From NCBI GenBank assembly GCA_018303845.1, contig JAGVXH010000002.1, forward strand, positions 91,532-154,384: 62,853 bases of DNA, given 5' to 3'. A program made the translations under genes and the position numbers. Positions 39,215 through 47,134 of this stretch are shown piece by piece. This stretch comes from Candidatus Pacearchaeota archaeon. GTDB lineage: Archaea > Nanobdellota > Nanobdellia > Pacearchaeales > GW2011-AR1. Within the stretch, counting starts at the first letter, position 1; each line of letters begins with the position of its first letter. Under the pieces are notes generated by a model. That model was given only the letters and a program-made list of their open reading frames with translations. It was not told where the DNA came from and did no database searches.

Positions 39215-40153
39215 ATGATAGATGTACAAGAAAAGAAAAGAAAAATAATAGAATTTCTAAAATCAAACGGGCCCTCTCTCCCAATCCACGTCGCAAGAAT
39301 AATCCAAATGGAACCAATCTTCGCCTCAGCAATACTTTCCGAACTCCTAGGCACAAAGCAAATCAAAACTTCAAACATACGAGTAGGCGCATCCCCCCTC
39401 TATCTACTCCCAGGACAAGAAGAATTACTCGAAGCCAAAACCGAAAACCTAAAATCAATAGAAAGAGAAACGCAAGAAAAACTAAAATCAAAAACAATAC
39501 TTATAGATGAAGAAGAAGAGCCAGCTACAAGAATTGCCCTAAGAAACATAAAAGACTTCGCAATACCTTTCAAATTCAAAGACAAAATAGTATGGAAATA
39601 CGCATTTACACCACAGGAAAAAGTAGATAACATCCTATTCCCAAAGGAAAAAGAAGAGACCAAAAAGGAAGCCCAAAAAGAATCAGCAACTAATAATGAA
39701 GAAGTTCCAAAAGCATGGGAAATAAAAAGAAAAGAAATTCAGGAGGCCAAAAAACAATCAGAGTCTACCCTAATCAAAAATAAAAATGAATCTCTGAAAA
39801 TAAAAAAAACAGAAAACATATTAGAGAAAACAAAGGAAAAAACAAAAACACAAGAAACATTCCTAAAAAAAATAGAACAATTTCTAAGCACAAAAAACAC
39901 AAAAATAAAATCACTAGAAGAAGTAGACAAGAAAAAAGTCGTAGCCATAGTAGAAACAGAAAATTCCACATCAATGCTCTTCGCCTTCAATAAAGCCAAA
40001 ATAGACGAAACCGAACTCCTAAAATGCTACAAAATAGCCGACAAAAAAAACCTTCCATATCAAATAATAATCAACAACGAGCTAACGAAAAAACTTCTCG
40101 AAACAATTTCAGCACATCAAAAACTGATAAAAATAGATAAGCTAGAAAACTAG
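39215..40153 (+). CDS. winged-helix and coiled-coil protein, family not named
   Basis: CTTATAAC exactly 21 nt upstream fixes the start. The 312-residue protein opens with a winged-helix-like domain (about 1-75: KRKIIEFLKSNGPSLPIHVA), a middle domain (about 100-150, RNIKDFAIPFKFKDKIVWKY), a long Lys/Glu-rich coiled coil (about 150-230) and a C-terminal alpha/beta domain (KKVVAIVETENSTSMLFAFN) that resembles restriction-nuclease-like folds. It could be a DNA- or RNA-binding protein; no function can be assigned. Confidence 0.72.
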   Translation: MIDVQEKKRKIIEFLKSNGPSLPIHVARIIQMEPIFASAILSELLGTKQIKTSNIRVGASPLYLLPGQEELLEAKTENLKSIERETQEKLKSKTILIDEEEEPATRIALRNIKDFAIPFKFKDKIVWKYAFTPQEKVDNILFPKEKEETKKEAQKESATNNEEVPKAWEIKRKEIQEAKKQSESTLIKNKNESLKIKKTENILEKTKEKTKTQETFLKKIEQFLSTKNTKIKSLEEVDKKKVVAIVETENSTSMLFAFNKAKIDETELLKCYKIADKKNLPYQIIINNELTKKLLETISAHQKLIKIDKLEN

Positions 40154-40193
40154 CAACCACAATACTTATAAATCAAAATTAGCACCTCTAATT

Positions 40194-40400
40194 ATGGGAA
40201 GAATTAAACCAACACTAGTGAAAAGAACGTCTAGGCAATTAATTGAACAATCAAACGAATCCTTCGGGAAAACATTCGAAGAAAACAAAAAAGCCCTAAA
40301 TCACGCACTTTCAAGCAAAAAAATGCGAAACAAAATCGCAGGCTACATCGCAAGACTTAAGCGAAACACAAAGACAATCATAGACAACAAAGAACAATAA
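40194..40400 (+). CDS. rps17e: ribosomal protein eS17
   Basis: The 68-residue protein matches archaeal eS17: MGRIKPTLVKRTSRQLIEQS, then FEENKKALNHALSSKKMRNK and IAGYIARLKR. CTTATAAA exactly 21 nt upstream; leaderless. It is followed directly by the Alba gene with one base between the stop and start codons. Confidence 0.95.
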   Translation: MGRIKPTLVKRTSRQLIEQSNESFGKTFEENKKALNHALSSKKMRNKIAGYIARLKRNTKTIIDNKEQ

Positions 40401-40401
40401 A

Positions 40402-40704
40402 ATGACAACAGAAGAAACACGGAACACGGAAGAGCATTCTATATTTATAGGTAGCAAACCATTTATGAATTATGTTACAGGCGTAGTAATACAATTCAAC
40501 AACGGCGCAAAAGAAGTAACAATTAAAGCACGAGGAAAATTCATATCAAAAGGAGTTGATGTAGCAGAAGTCGCACGAAGAAAATTCCTAAACGACAAAA
40601 ATGTTTCAGTAAAAGGTATAACCATCGGAAGCGAAGAATTCGAAAACAAGGAAGGAAAAATGGTCAACGTATCCGTCATAGAAATAATCCTAAAAAACAA
40701 CTAA
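40402..40704 (+). CDS. albA: Alba chromatin/RNA-binding protein
   Basis: Alba binds DNA and RNA as a dimer and compacts chromatin. The 100-residue protein has IFIGSKPFMNYVTGVVIQFN with the modifiable lysine, KEVTIKARGKFISKGVDVAE and the C-terminal VSVIEIILKNN. Transcribed with eS17. Its acidic N-terminus (TTEETRNTEEH) is somewhat longer than usual. Confidence 0.96.
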   Translation: MTTEETRNTEEHSIFIGSKPFMNYVTGVVIQFNNGAKEVTIKARGKFISKGVDVAEVARRKFLNDKNVSVKGITIGSEEFENKEGKMVNVSVIEIILKNN

Positions 40705-40950
40705 TCACTTCTTTTTCAACAACCTATTCAACTTCTTATCAATCGCTTCCACCCTCTCCTCGATCAAATCAATCTTCTTCATCTTCCGATAAGTAAATAT
40801 TTTTATAACAATCGCATACAAAAAATAAACAATCGCAATAACTCCTAAAGTCTTCAAAACAAAAATTAAATTCAATATTTTATCCAAAACCTCGACTGGC
40901 AAAACCGAAATCAAATCATTTAAATCCCCCATCACACTTTCTAAAGCCAT
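40705..40950 (-). CDS. small membrane protein with C-terminal coiled coil
   Basis: TATATAAA at 40972-40979, exactly 21 nt upstream, fixes the start at 40950 (MALESVMGDLNDLISVLPVE). The 81-residue product has one hydrophobic segment (about 28-53: LNLIFVLKTLGVIAIVYFLY) and a basic coiled-coil tail (KKIDLIEERVEAIDKKLNRL). It converges on alba without a gap. No family recognised. Confidence 0.7.
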   Translation of the reverse strand: MALESVMGDLNDLISVLPVEVLDKILNLIFVLKTLGVIAIVYFLYAIVIKIFTYRKMKKIDLIEERVEAIDKKLNRLLKKK

Positions 40951-40990
40951 AGAACAAAATAACAAATATCCTATATAAAACTAACTAAAT

Positions 40991-41061
40991 GGCTCTAGGG
41001 AGTGCTGACCTCCCGACCTCCGCCTCATGAGAGCGGCGCTCTACCGCTGAGCTATAGAGCC
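40991..41061 (-). tRNA. tRNA with CAT anticodon (Met elongator or Ile2)
   Basis: A 71-nt cloverleaf: acceptor GGCTCTA/TAGAGCC, D-arm GCTC/GAGC, anticodon stem CCGCT/GGCGG with loop CTCATGA giving CAT, T-stem GGGAG/CTCCC. G1-C72 argues against an initiator, which in archaea has A1-U72. The T-loop GTCAGCA is unusual, lacking T54 and A58. Ile2 with a modified C34 cannot be excluded. Confidence 0.9.
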
Positions 41062-41122
41062 ATATCTAACCCCAAAAATAGAGCCATAAATTAACATCAG
41101 CCAAATCAATTTAAAAGACTTA

Positions 41123-42436
41123 CTATCTAAAAATATAATCCCACCAACTCCTCTCCACAAAAGTATCCGCCTCGCACTTCCTACAACTTCCGCCACAATC
41201 CACATCCTCCTCGTCCCCATTCATCTTTCCATCAAAACAATAATCACAATAAACCCCATCCTGGTCATCAAAATAAATATTCAAATAAGCCTTGTTTTCA
41301 TTTCCTTCTTTCAAAACAGCCAAAGTACTATCGTCCAAAATATTGTAAACCCCAACATAATCTTCACCACATCGCTTAAACCTTTTCGTATAAACGTCCA
41401 CACTAATAGAACAAACTTGATCCTCTCTCTGTGTAGAAATACATCCTTTCTTATCAGCACAAATCCGAGATTTACTTCCACTAAGTTGAGCTAGTCCACT
41501 TACTCCAACCAAATCAACAAAATTATAATCTACCTCACAAGCCGACCAATCACCACAGACCACGTTAGGAACACATTTATCATCTCGTTCTTGACATGCC
41601 AATTTATCAGGAATCTCGTAATTAGTCCCACAGCCACTCAAATCATTGCAACTAGGGAAACTCCATCCGTTCTCACAGCTACCCCACTCGCATTCCCAAT
41701 TCTCAATACAACTCCCATCACATCTCTGCGCACGGATAGGAGAAGAAGTAGGGATAATACAATGATTAGAATCATTACAATCTCGACGCTGAACCCCTTC
41801 CTCACAAGCCTCCCACCTACCACAATCCCAATTGGATTTACATGTCGATTCCCAAATCTTTTCCTTCTCAGCTAAATCCATAGCAATAACATCCGATTCA
41901 AGCTCAGGCAAACTTTTTACCTCAACAAAATCTTTAATTCCCACTCCATCAATCGGACTTATAGAAACATCAACTCCATTTCCAGCAATACCTACTGGAC
42001 AATAATCGACAAAAACACTTCTATCTTCACAAACCGGCTCAACAAAATCCCTAACAACCCCTAACCCAATATTAATATTCTTAGGATTCTTCTTCGCTAA
42101 AATCTTATACGCACCCTTCCCCCCAGCAACAGGAACATCTTTCAAGTCATAAGACTGAGAAGAAAGATCAACAAAAGAAACAGTCAACTTATTAATATGA
42201 TAATTCGCCTTCTCCCGATTCGCCTTCAAAAAAATCATCTCTGAAGCGGCATCATAACAAGCCTCATATTTAAAACCTTCAAGCTCAGCAACATCAACAC
42301 AACTTCCAACTGAAACAATCTCACCATCTCCATTATTTTCACTAATCTGGGGAACTCCTAAAATCATCCAAACTGCGACGAAAGTCACAACAACTAAAAC
42401 GCTCCAATTAATAATCGCCCAAATTTTACTCTCCAT
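41123..42436 (-). CDS. membrane-anchored cysteine-rich surface protein
   Basis: The 437-residue protein has an N-terminal anchor (about 9-28, WSVLVVVTFVAVWMILGV), a beta-rich domain, then Cys repeats of the form W-x-C-G/E-x-W-x-x-C (NWDCGRWEACEEG, NWECEWGSCENGW, NVVCGDWSACEV), and near the end FDGKMNGDEEDVDCGGSCRK. The last motif recurs in the 55170 gene. Such domains are extracellular and disulfide-rich. SD sequence GGAGGATT directly precedes the ATG, and the gene follows the 42471 gene by 34 nt, so they form an operon. Cell-surface structure or adhesion is the likely role. Confidence 0.8.
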   Translation of the reverse strand: MESKIWAIINWSVLVVVTFVAVWMILGVPQISENNGDGEIVSVGSCVDVAELEGFKYEACYDAASEMIFLKANREKANYHINKLTVSFVDLSSQSYDLKDVPVAGGKGAYKILAKKNPKNINIGLGVVRDFVEPVCEDRSVFVDYCPVGIAGNGVDVSISPIDGVGIKDFVEVKSLPELESDVIAMDLAEKEKIWESTCKSNWDCGRWEACEEGVQRRDCNDSNHCIIPTSSPIRAQRCDGSCIENWECEWGSCENGWSFPSCNDLSGCGTNYEIPDKLACQERDDKCVPNVVCGDWSACEVDYNFVDLVGVSGLAQLSGSKSRICADKKGCISTQREDQVCSISVDVYTKRFKRCGEDYVGVYNILDDSTLAVLKEGNENKAYLNIYFDDQDGVYCDYCFDGKMNGDEEDVDCGGSCRKCEADTFVERSWWDYIFR

Positions 42437-42470
42437 AATCCTCCGATAAAAATTTCATTCAACTATCCTA

Positions 42471-43316
42471 TCAACCTTGAGGGCCAAGAGCCTCCGTCCC
42501 CTCAAGCCTATTTTTTTCCTTCTGAATAATCCTCTGAGCAACCCCATCCTTGCCAACATAAATCCGGGACACGGCCTCTTGCCTGGCGGCTTCAATAGCC
42601 TCTTTATCATAAACACTCAAAACTTTCTTCATCTCATACTTACTCCTCCTCCCATCATCAAGCAAATTAAGAATTTTCATCTTATCATATCCCATCTGAA
42701 TCGCCTTCCTAACCCAACTCACCAATTCATATTCCTGCCGCGCCGCAACCCGAGCATCTCGCTCCAGCCTCTCATTTCGAATATTTGCATATTTCTCAAA
42801 TCTATTAATAATCGCATCTCTTACCCCCTCGAAGGCCCCATTTATTCTATCTCCAAAACTAGCGATATTAGAAATATTATTAGAAACTTTTTTCTTACGA
42901 AAAATTTCACTCAGTACATTCCCAAGCGCATCAATATCTTCATCAGTCAATCTGTGATCAGAATAATAAGCCTCAAACATTTCTTCACAAAATTCAACCT
43001 CTGCCTTCTTGTCCATCTGTCCAAGCGCCTTAGCCAACTCGCCATAATCCGACATTTCAGATAATCCATATTCTTCCTTAAAGAAATGCTTAGCGGTCCT
43101 ACCGACAACATCTAATTTTTCCCTAACACTAACATCCTTCGCCAAAAAAATCTTCATCATATCAATTGGAGTCTTCTCTTTTTTAATTGCAGCCTCTAAC
43201 GCCCTCCTCCGGCTTAGCCGAATTTCAACAAAAATAAGAAATACAGCAACGACAATCGCAATAGAAATGAACCAAACTAAAAACGCCACACGTGCGTCAC
43301 TCATTAACGAAACCAT
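42471..43316 (-). CDS. unrecognised membrane-anchored helical protein
   Basis: A single transmembrane helix near residues 10-30 (VAFLVWFISIAIVVAVFLIF) precedes about 250 mostly helical, charged residues facing the cytoplasm. A C-terminal part has LVSWVRKAIQMGYDKMKILN. I start at 43316 (MVSLMSDARVAF) since GAGGTG stands 6 nt before it. A TTTATATT box lies farther upstream. It heads the operon with the Cys-rich surface protein. No family recognised; a role in surface assembly is only positional inference. Confidence 0.7.
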   Translation of the reverse strand: MVSLMSDARVAFLVWFISIAIVVAVFLIFVEIRLSRRRALEAAIKKEKTPIDMMKIFLAKDVSVREKLDVVGRTAKHFFKEEYGLSEMSDYGELAKALGQMDKKAEVEFCEEMFEAYYSDHRLTDEDIDALGNVLSEIFRKKKVSNNISNIASFGDRINGAFEGVRDAIINRFEKYANIRNERLERDARVAARQEYELVSWVRKAIQMGYDKMKILNLLDDGRRSKYEMKKVLSVYDKEAIEAARQEAVSRIYVGKDGVAQRIIQKEKNRLEGTEALGPQG

Positions 43317-43423
43317 AACACACACCTCATAACAACTAAGAGATACCCGAATATAAAAAGCTTACTCCAGAGTAGAAAAATACTCTAGCAAACTTTTAAA
43401 AAGAGGAACAATCACTCATCTTT

Positions 43424-43660
43424 ATGGTAAACGGAATCGATAGACCTTTGGATTTGCTGAATTCAGCAAAAGGTAAAGAGATTTTAGTTCAGCTGAAGTC
43501 TGGCAAACAATTTGTCGGAAAACTTCTAGCTTTCGACATCCACATCAACGTGGTCCTTGAAGGCACTAAGGAAGTAGAGGATGGGGAGCAAAGAAGAAGC
43601 TACGGCTTAACTTTCCTCCGAGGCGACACAATCGTCTTCATTTCACCTTCAGTTAACTAG
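43424..43660 (+). CDS. Sm-like archaeal protein (LSm)
   Basis: Sm-fold RNA-binding protein forming rings. The 78 residues contain Sm1 (PLDLLNSAKGKEILVQLKSG, GKLLAFDIHINVVLEG) and Sm2 (YGLTFLRGDTIVFISPS, with the RGD motif). A TTTAAAAA box 21 nt upstream gives a leaderless message. In many archaea eL37 follows; it does not here, and 43661-43834 holds no gene I can support. Confidence 0.95.
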   Translation: MVNGIDRPLDLLNSAKGKEILVQLKSGKQFVGKLLAFDIHINVVLEGTKEVEDGEQRRSYGLTFLRGDTIVFISPSVN

Positions 43661-43834
43661 ATACGAGCGTTTTGTCCGATTAAATTCGCAGGACAACACT
43701 TCTCAAAAACTCTACGAATAGCAATAGCTCTAAAAAGCAAAAATTATTCGAAACTTTATTTTTTTAATTGTGATTCTAGCTTCCATAAACATTTTTCCGA
43801 TGACCAATCTTTAAACCAACCAAAACAATCCACC

Positions 43835-44767
43835 CTACAACTCAATACTCTCCAAATCCTCAGGCACAACAACATTTTCAAAAACCCCCCTAGCCTCGTC
43901 TCTTATTACCTTCGGAATCCCCTCATATCTCTGTGACAAATGAACCAGGGCCAAGGCCGTTGCCTTAGCCTTCTTCGCAATTCCAGCAGCCTCAACAGAG
44001 CTCAGATGCGCCCTCTTCTCCAACAACTCCTCACTTTCTTGCTTAGAATAAGTAGATTCAATAACCAGTAAATCAGCATTTCTAGAAAGCTCAACAGCAT
44101 TATCACAAACCCGAGTATCCATAACAAAAGAAATTTTCCGCGCATCCTCTACATACAGCAACTTCTTCCCATCAGCTCGTTTACCATTAATCTCAACAGT
44201 TTCCCCCTTAGCGAGCCTAGCCATCAAAGGAGAATTTGGAATATTTAATGCCTTCAACTTTTCAACATCCATTCTCTTCTTCTCCTTAACGACAAACGAA
44301 TACCCAATCGCCGGACAATCATGATCCATCTCGTAAGCCTCTACAAAATATTCGCCTTCATCAAAAACAATCTCTCCTCCCCTCTCCGATTTCCGACCCC
44401 TAACTTCCTTAATCTGAATATCTAATTTCTCAACTCCTCTCCCAACAACATCAAAATATTTCCTAATCCATTCTTTCGTCCCTCGTGGTCCATAAATCTC
44501 AAGCTTCCGATTATATCCATTCAAAATCAAGGTCTGCAAAATTCCAGGCAATCCAAATACATGGTCCCCATGCCAATGCGTAATAAGTATCTTCGTAACC
44601 TTGCAAGGATTAAGTCCCGCTTTACGGAATTGCCTCTGCGTCCCCTCGCCACAATCAACCAAAATATTTTCAGCCTTATACTTCAAAAGCATAGCCATAT
44701 GATTCCGTCGCACAGTAGGAATAGCCGAACCAGTCCCCAAAAAAGTCAATTCAATTCTCTCTGCCAT
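43835..44767 (-). CDS. rnz: ribonuclease Z (tRNA 3' processing endonuclease)
   Basis: Removes 3' trailers from pre-tRNA; a zinc-dependent beta-lactamase-fold enzyme. Start 44767 (MAERIELTFLGTGSAIPTVR) is chosen since a CTTTTTAT-type box lies 21 nt upstream; 310 residues. Motifs: VDCGEGTQRQ, ITHWHGDHVFGLPG (zinc), EAYEMDHDCPAIGY, the FVMDTRVCDNA segment, VIESTYS and LALVHLSQRY. It lies next to three tRNA-type genes without encoded CCA, fitting its role. Confidence 0.95.
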   Translation of the reverse strand: MAERIELTFLGTGSAIPTVRRNHMAMLLKYKAENILVDCGEGTQRQFRKAGLNPCKVTKILITHWHGDHVFGLPGILQTLILNGYNRKLEIYGPRGTKEWIRKYFDVVGRGVEKLDIQIKEVRGRKSERGGEIVFDEGEYFVEAYEMDHDCPAIGYSFVVKEKKRMDVEKLKALNIPNSPLMARLAKGETVEINGKRADGKKLLYVEDARKISFVMDTRVCDNAVELSRNADLLVIESTYSKQESEELLEKRAHLSSVEAAGIAKKAKATALALVHLSQRYEGIPKVIRDEARGVFENVVVPEDLESIEL

Positions 44768-44840
44768 GTATCTACCATCCAAATCATACTTTTTATTCTT
44801 TCCCAACAAACTTAAAAATCAATCCAAACACCTAATATTA

Positions 44841-44914
44841 GGCTCCCGTAACTCAGCCTGGATAGAGTGCTAGCCTTCTAAGCTAGAAGCCGCAGGTTCA
44901 AATCCTGCCGGGAG
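44841..44914 (+). tRNA. tRNA-Arg (TCT)
   Basis: A 74-nt cloverleaf: acceptor GCTCCCG/CGGGAGC, anticodon stem CTAGC/GCTAG with loop CTTCTAA giving TCT, T-arm GCAGGTTCAAATCCTGC. No encoded CCA. A degenerate T-arm copy with an insertion follows at 44944-45044. Confidence 0.96.
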
Positions 44915-44957
44915 CGTACGCGAAAGTAGATTTGGAGCAAGGCTTCAAGCCGTTGGT

Positions 44958-45044
44958 TTAAAGAAAAACTGCTAGTTTTTTCTTTAGGAATCTCCGATTC
45001 CGTGTCCGAGCTTCTTTGAAGCGAAGGCAAATCCTACCGGAAGC
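44958..45044 (+). repeat. T-loop-inserted element beside tRNA-Arg
   Basis: AAGCCGTTGGTTTAA (44946-44960) and CAAATCCTACCGGAAGCG (45027-45044) are the two halves of a second, degenerate tRNA-Arg T-arm. Between them is a 69-bp relative of the tRNA-Gln element, sharing TAAAGAAAA, GATTCCGTGTCCGAG and GCGAAGG. Its hairpins are AAAGAAAAACTG/AGTTTTTTCTTT, GGAATC-TCC-GATTCC and GCTTC-TTT-GAAGC. Confidence 0.78.
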
Positions 45045-45081
45045 GTAGGGTTTATAATAAACTCTCACAAAAAAATACCGT

Positions 45082-45151
45082 GCAGGTATAGCCAAGCAGT
45101 AAGGCAAGCGGCTGCAACCCGCTGATCTCAGGTGCAATTCCTGATACCTGC
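45082..45151 (+). tRNA. tRNA-Cys (GCA)
   Basis: A 70-nt cloverleaf: acceptor GCAGGTA/TACCTGC, anticodon stem AGCGG/CCGCT with loop CTGCAAC giving GCA, T-arm TCAGGTGCAATTCCTGA. The T-loop GTGCAAT is slightly unusual. Followed by TTTTTCTAAT and then by a broken second copy. Confidence 0.94.
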
Positions 45152-45171
45152 TTTTTCTAATTTAATTTTAT

Positions 45172-45302
45172 GCAGATATAGCCAAGCAGTAAGGCCGAAC
45201 GATTCGCTTTGAGTGAAAATAAAAATAACTAAATTTTCACGAGATGCAAATTGTGAGCTAGGCTGCAACCCGCTGATCTCAGGTGCAATTCCTGATACCT
45301 GC
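45172..45302 (+). pseudogene. tRNA-Cys copy interrupted by about 65 bp
   Basis: GCAGATATAGCCAAGCAGTA copies the 5' end (one substitution breaks acceptor pair 5-68), and GGCTGCAACCCGCTGATCTC through TACCTGC copies the anticodon loop to the 3' end, including the flanking TTTTTCTAAT. Between them lie about 65 bp with palindromes CGAA-CGA-TTCG and GTGAAAAT/ATTTTCAC. The 5' side of the anticodon stem is lost, so it is probably not functional unless the insert is an unusual intron. Confidence 0.7.
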
Positions 45303-45424
45303 TTTTTCTAATAATTTCCAATATAAATCGCCCCTTTCTCGTCGACAATCAAACCAAAATCTTTATAAAAGGAAAAACAGCCTCCTTCTAGTCAAAACAA
45401 ATCAAGAAGTGAAGACATTTTATA

Positions 45425-46060
45425 ATGACAACAATGGAAGAAAAATACTACAACAGAAGAGAAGCTCTATGCAAAATCGGAAAAACACTAACAGGATTAG
45501 TCGCGACACTTTCCTTTCCATCAATAGCCACGGCATCTCAAACTCCCTATCCATACAAAACCCCAACATCAAGAGAAGACCTCTACAACATCCCAGAAAA
45601 CCATCTCCTAGCTAGAGCAATTTACGGAGAAGCCGATAGTTGTGTGCCAGACGAACAAATAGCAATAGCTTACACCTCCATAAATAGACTCCACGACAAC
45701 AAATCATACAATGGACAAAATTCCCTAACAGAAGTTCTACTACATATCCAAAACGGGAGACATCAATACGACTGTTTCAAAGACATCTCAACCGATCTAA
45801 ACCTCGTCACAAACTTCCAAAGAACCTTAGACCCAGCAAGATACGATATGAAAAACTGGCTACAATGTCTAAAAATAGCAAATGATGTAATAGTAAACAA
45901 ATATCCAAACCTAAACAAAAAACAAACTAGCTATGTCACCAACTGGAAAATAAAAGAATGGGAAAAACATGGAAGAACACCAAGCTGGTTTAGTAAATCC
46001 ACTCCAGTCTTAATAGACTCCCCCTACGCACACCTATTTGAACACGAATTTATTGAATAG
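45425..46060 (+). CDS. Tat-exported cell-wall hydrolase, SleB-like
   Basis: The 211-residue protein has a twin-arginine signal (YNRREALCKIGKTLTGLVAT, cleavage near SIATASQ) and then a domain resembling SleB/Hydrolase_2 peptidoglycan hydrolases: LLARAIYGEADSCVPDEQIA with the catalytic Glu, IAYTSINRLHD, NSLTEVLLHIQNGRHQYDCF. These bacterial enzymes cleave murein, which archaea lack. Possible targets are a bacterial host, prey or competitor. A TTTATAAA box lies at 45362-45369, so the mRNA has a leader of about 35 nt. Start could be the second ATG at 45437. Next to the tRNA cluster; equilibrated strand skew. Confidence 0.8.
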   Translation: MTTMEEKYYNRREALCKIGKTLTGLVATLSFPSIATASQTPYPYKTPTSREDLYNIPENHLLARAIYGEADSCVPDEQIAIAYTSINRLHDNKSYNGQNSLTEVLLHIQNGRHQYDCFKDISTDLNLVTNFQRTLDPARYDMKNWLQCLKIANDVIVNKYPNLNKKQTSYVTNWKIKEWEKHGRTPSWFSKSTPVLIDSPYAHLFEHEFIE

Positions 46061-46110
46061 CCATAATCCTTAAATATCCAAATATCGTTATTAACAATAG
46101 GTGATAACAG

Positions 46111-46167
46111 ATGAAACTAATTCAAAGGAGGCTACCTGTAGGGAACCTTGGTTCCGTCAGAACATGA
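46111..46167 (+). CDS. 18-residue leader ORF overlapping minD
   Basis: ATG at 46111, with GGTGAT ahead, opens MKLIQRRLPVGNLGSVRT and ends in a TGA overlapping the minD start (ATGA). Inside it lie AAAGGAGG, CTAC-CT-GTAG and the palindrome GGAACCTTGGTTCC. Such an arrangement suggests translational coupling or leader control. Short ORFs arise by chance, but the two overlaps with translation signals favour function. Confidence 0.5.
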   Translation: MKLIQRRLPVGNLGSVRT

Positions 46168-46952
46168 CAAACATTCTAAGTTTCGTATCAATCAAAGGCG
46201 GCGTCGGAAAAACAACCCTAGCCCTAGAAACAGCCACCTCTCTAGCAAAAAACTTCAACAAAAAAGTCCTCCTAGTCGACGCCAATTTCTCCGCACCAAA
46301 CATCGGACTCTATCTAGACCTAACAAGCGACTACAATCTCCAAGATTCTCTAAATGGAAACACAACACTCCAAAACACAATCTACGAAGCCCACGGAATC
46401 GACATAATCCCATCCGCTCTTCACTACCACAAAGAAATAGATCCATATAAATTAAAAAGCCTCTTACAAAAATACAAATCAAGATACGACTTCATCATTT
46501 TAGACACTTCACCAAACTACGAAGAACTTCGTCCAATAATTGCAGCTTCCGACAAAATCTTCTTAGTCTCTTCCCCAGATCACGTCACTCTCCACACAAC
46601 TCTAAAGGCAGCCAAACTAGCTCAAGAACAAAAAACACCAATCCACGGAATCATAGTCAACAAAATAAGATCCCCTAAACACGAATATAATCTCCAAGAA
46701 ATAGAAAAAATATCCAACATCCCAGTCCTAGCAAGAATCCACGAACACAAAGAAATGGCAAGATCCCTCCACAAAAAAACCCCACTCTCAATTCTAGCAC
46801 CAAGACACCAAATATCAAGAGAAATAGAAAACTTCGCTTCAGCAATCGCAGGTCACACAAAAAAAGAAAAATGGTTTTACAAATTTATTCCATATGAACC
46901 CTTCGTCCCGAAAGAAGAAGTCAACCGCCAATTCTACAAAGCTCAACTATAA
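46164..46952 (+). CDS. MinD/ParA-family ATPase
   Basis: Start 46164 (MTNILSFVSIKGGVGKTTLA) places the deviant Walker A KGGVGKTT at the usual position; 262 residues. Also VLLVDANFSAPNIGLYLDL (A'), YDFIILDTSP (Walker B), and GIIVNKIRS (adenine binding). C-terminal end FYKFIPYEPFVPKEEVNRQF may be membrane-associating, though not a classic MinD amphipathic helix. MinD/ParA proteins position proteins or DNA in the cell. It follows the SleB-like gene, from which it is separated by the leader ORF. Confidence 0.92.
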   Translation: MTNILSFVSIKGGVGKTTLALETATSLAKNFNKKVLLVDANFSAPNIGLYLDLTSDYNLQDSLNGNTTLQNTIYEAHGIDIIPSALHYHKEIDPYKLKSLLQKYKSRYDFIILDTSPNYEELRPIIAASDKIFLVSSPDHVTLHTTLKAAKLAQEQKTPIHGIIVNKIRSPKHEYNLQEIEKISNIPVLARIHEHKEMARSLHKKTPLSILAPRHQISREIENFASAIAGHTKKEKWFYKFIPYEPFVPKEEVNRQFYKAQL

Positions 46953-47134
46953 CTCCCTACAAGAAACACTTTCATTTCAACCACATTTCCCATGGAATAA
47001 ATAAAAAATTGCGTTTAATCCATGTTATATCTAATAGAGCTATTTCTCTAAATAGAAAACGCCCCTTCCATGAAAAAATCTAATAAGTCCTAATAGTAAT
47101 AAAGTTTATATTAAAATAACATTTAGATAATTAT

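Noticed and set aside
43661-43834. eL37 ribosomal protein after the Sm gene, as in many archaea
   Set aside because: No frame in this spacer shows the eL37 zinc motif on either strand.
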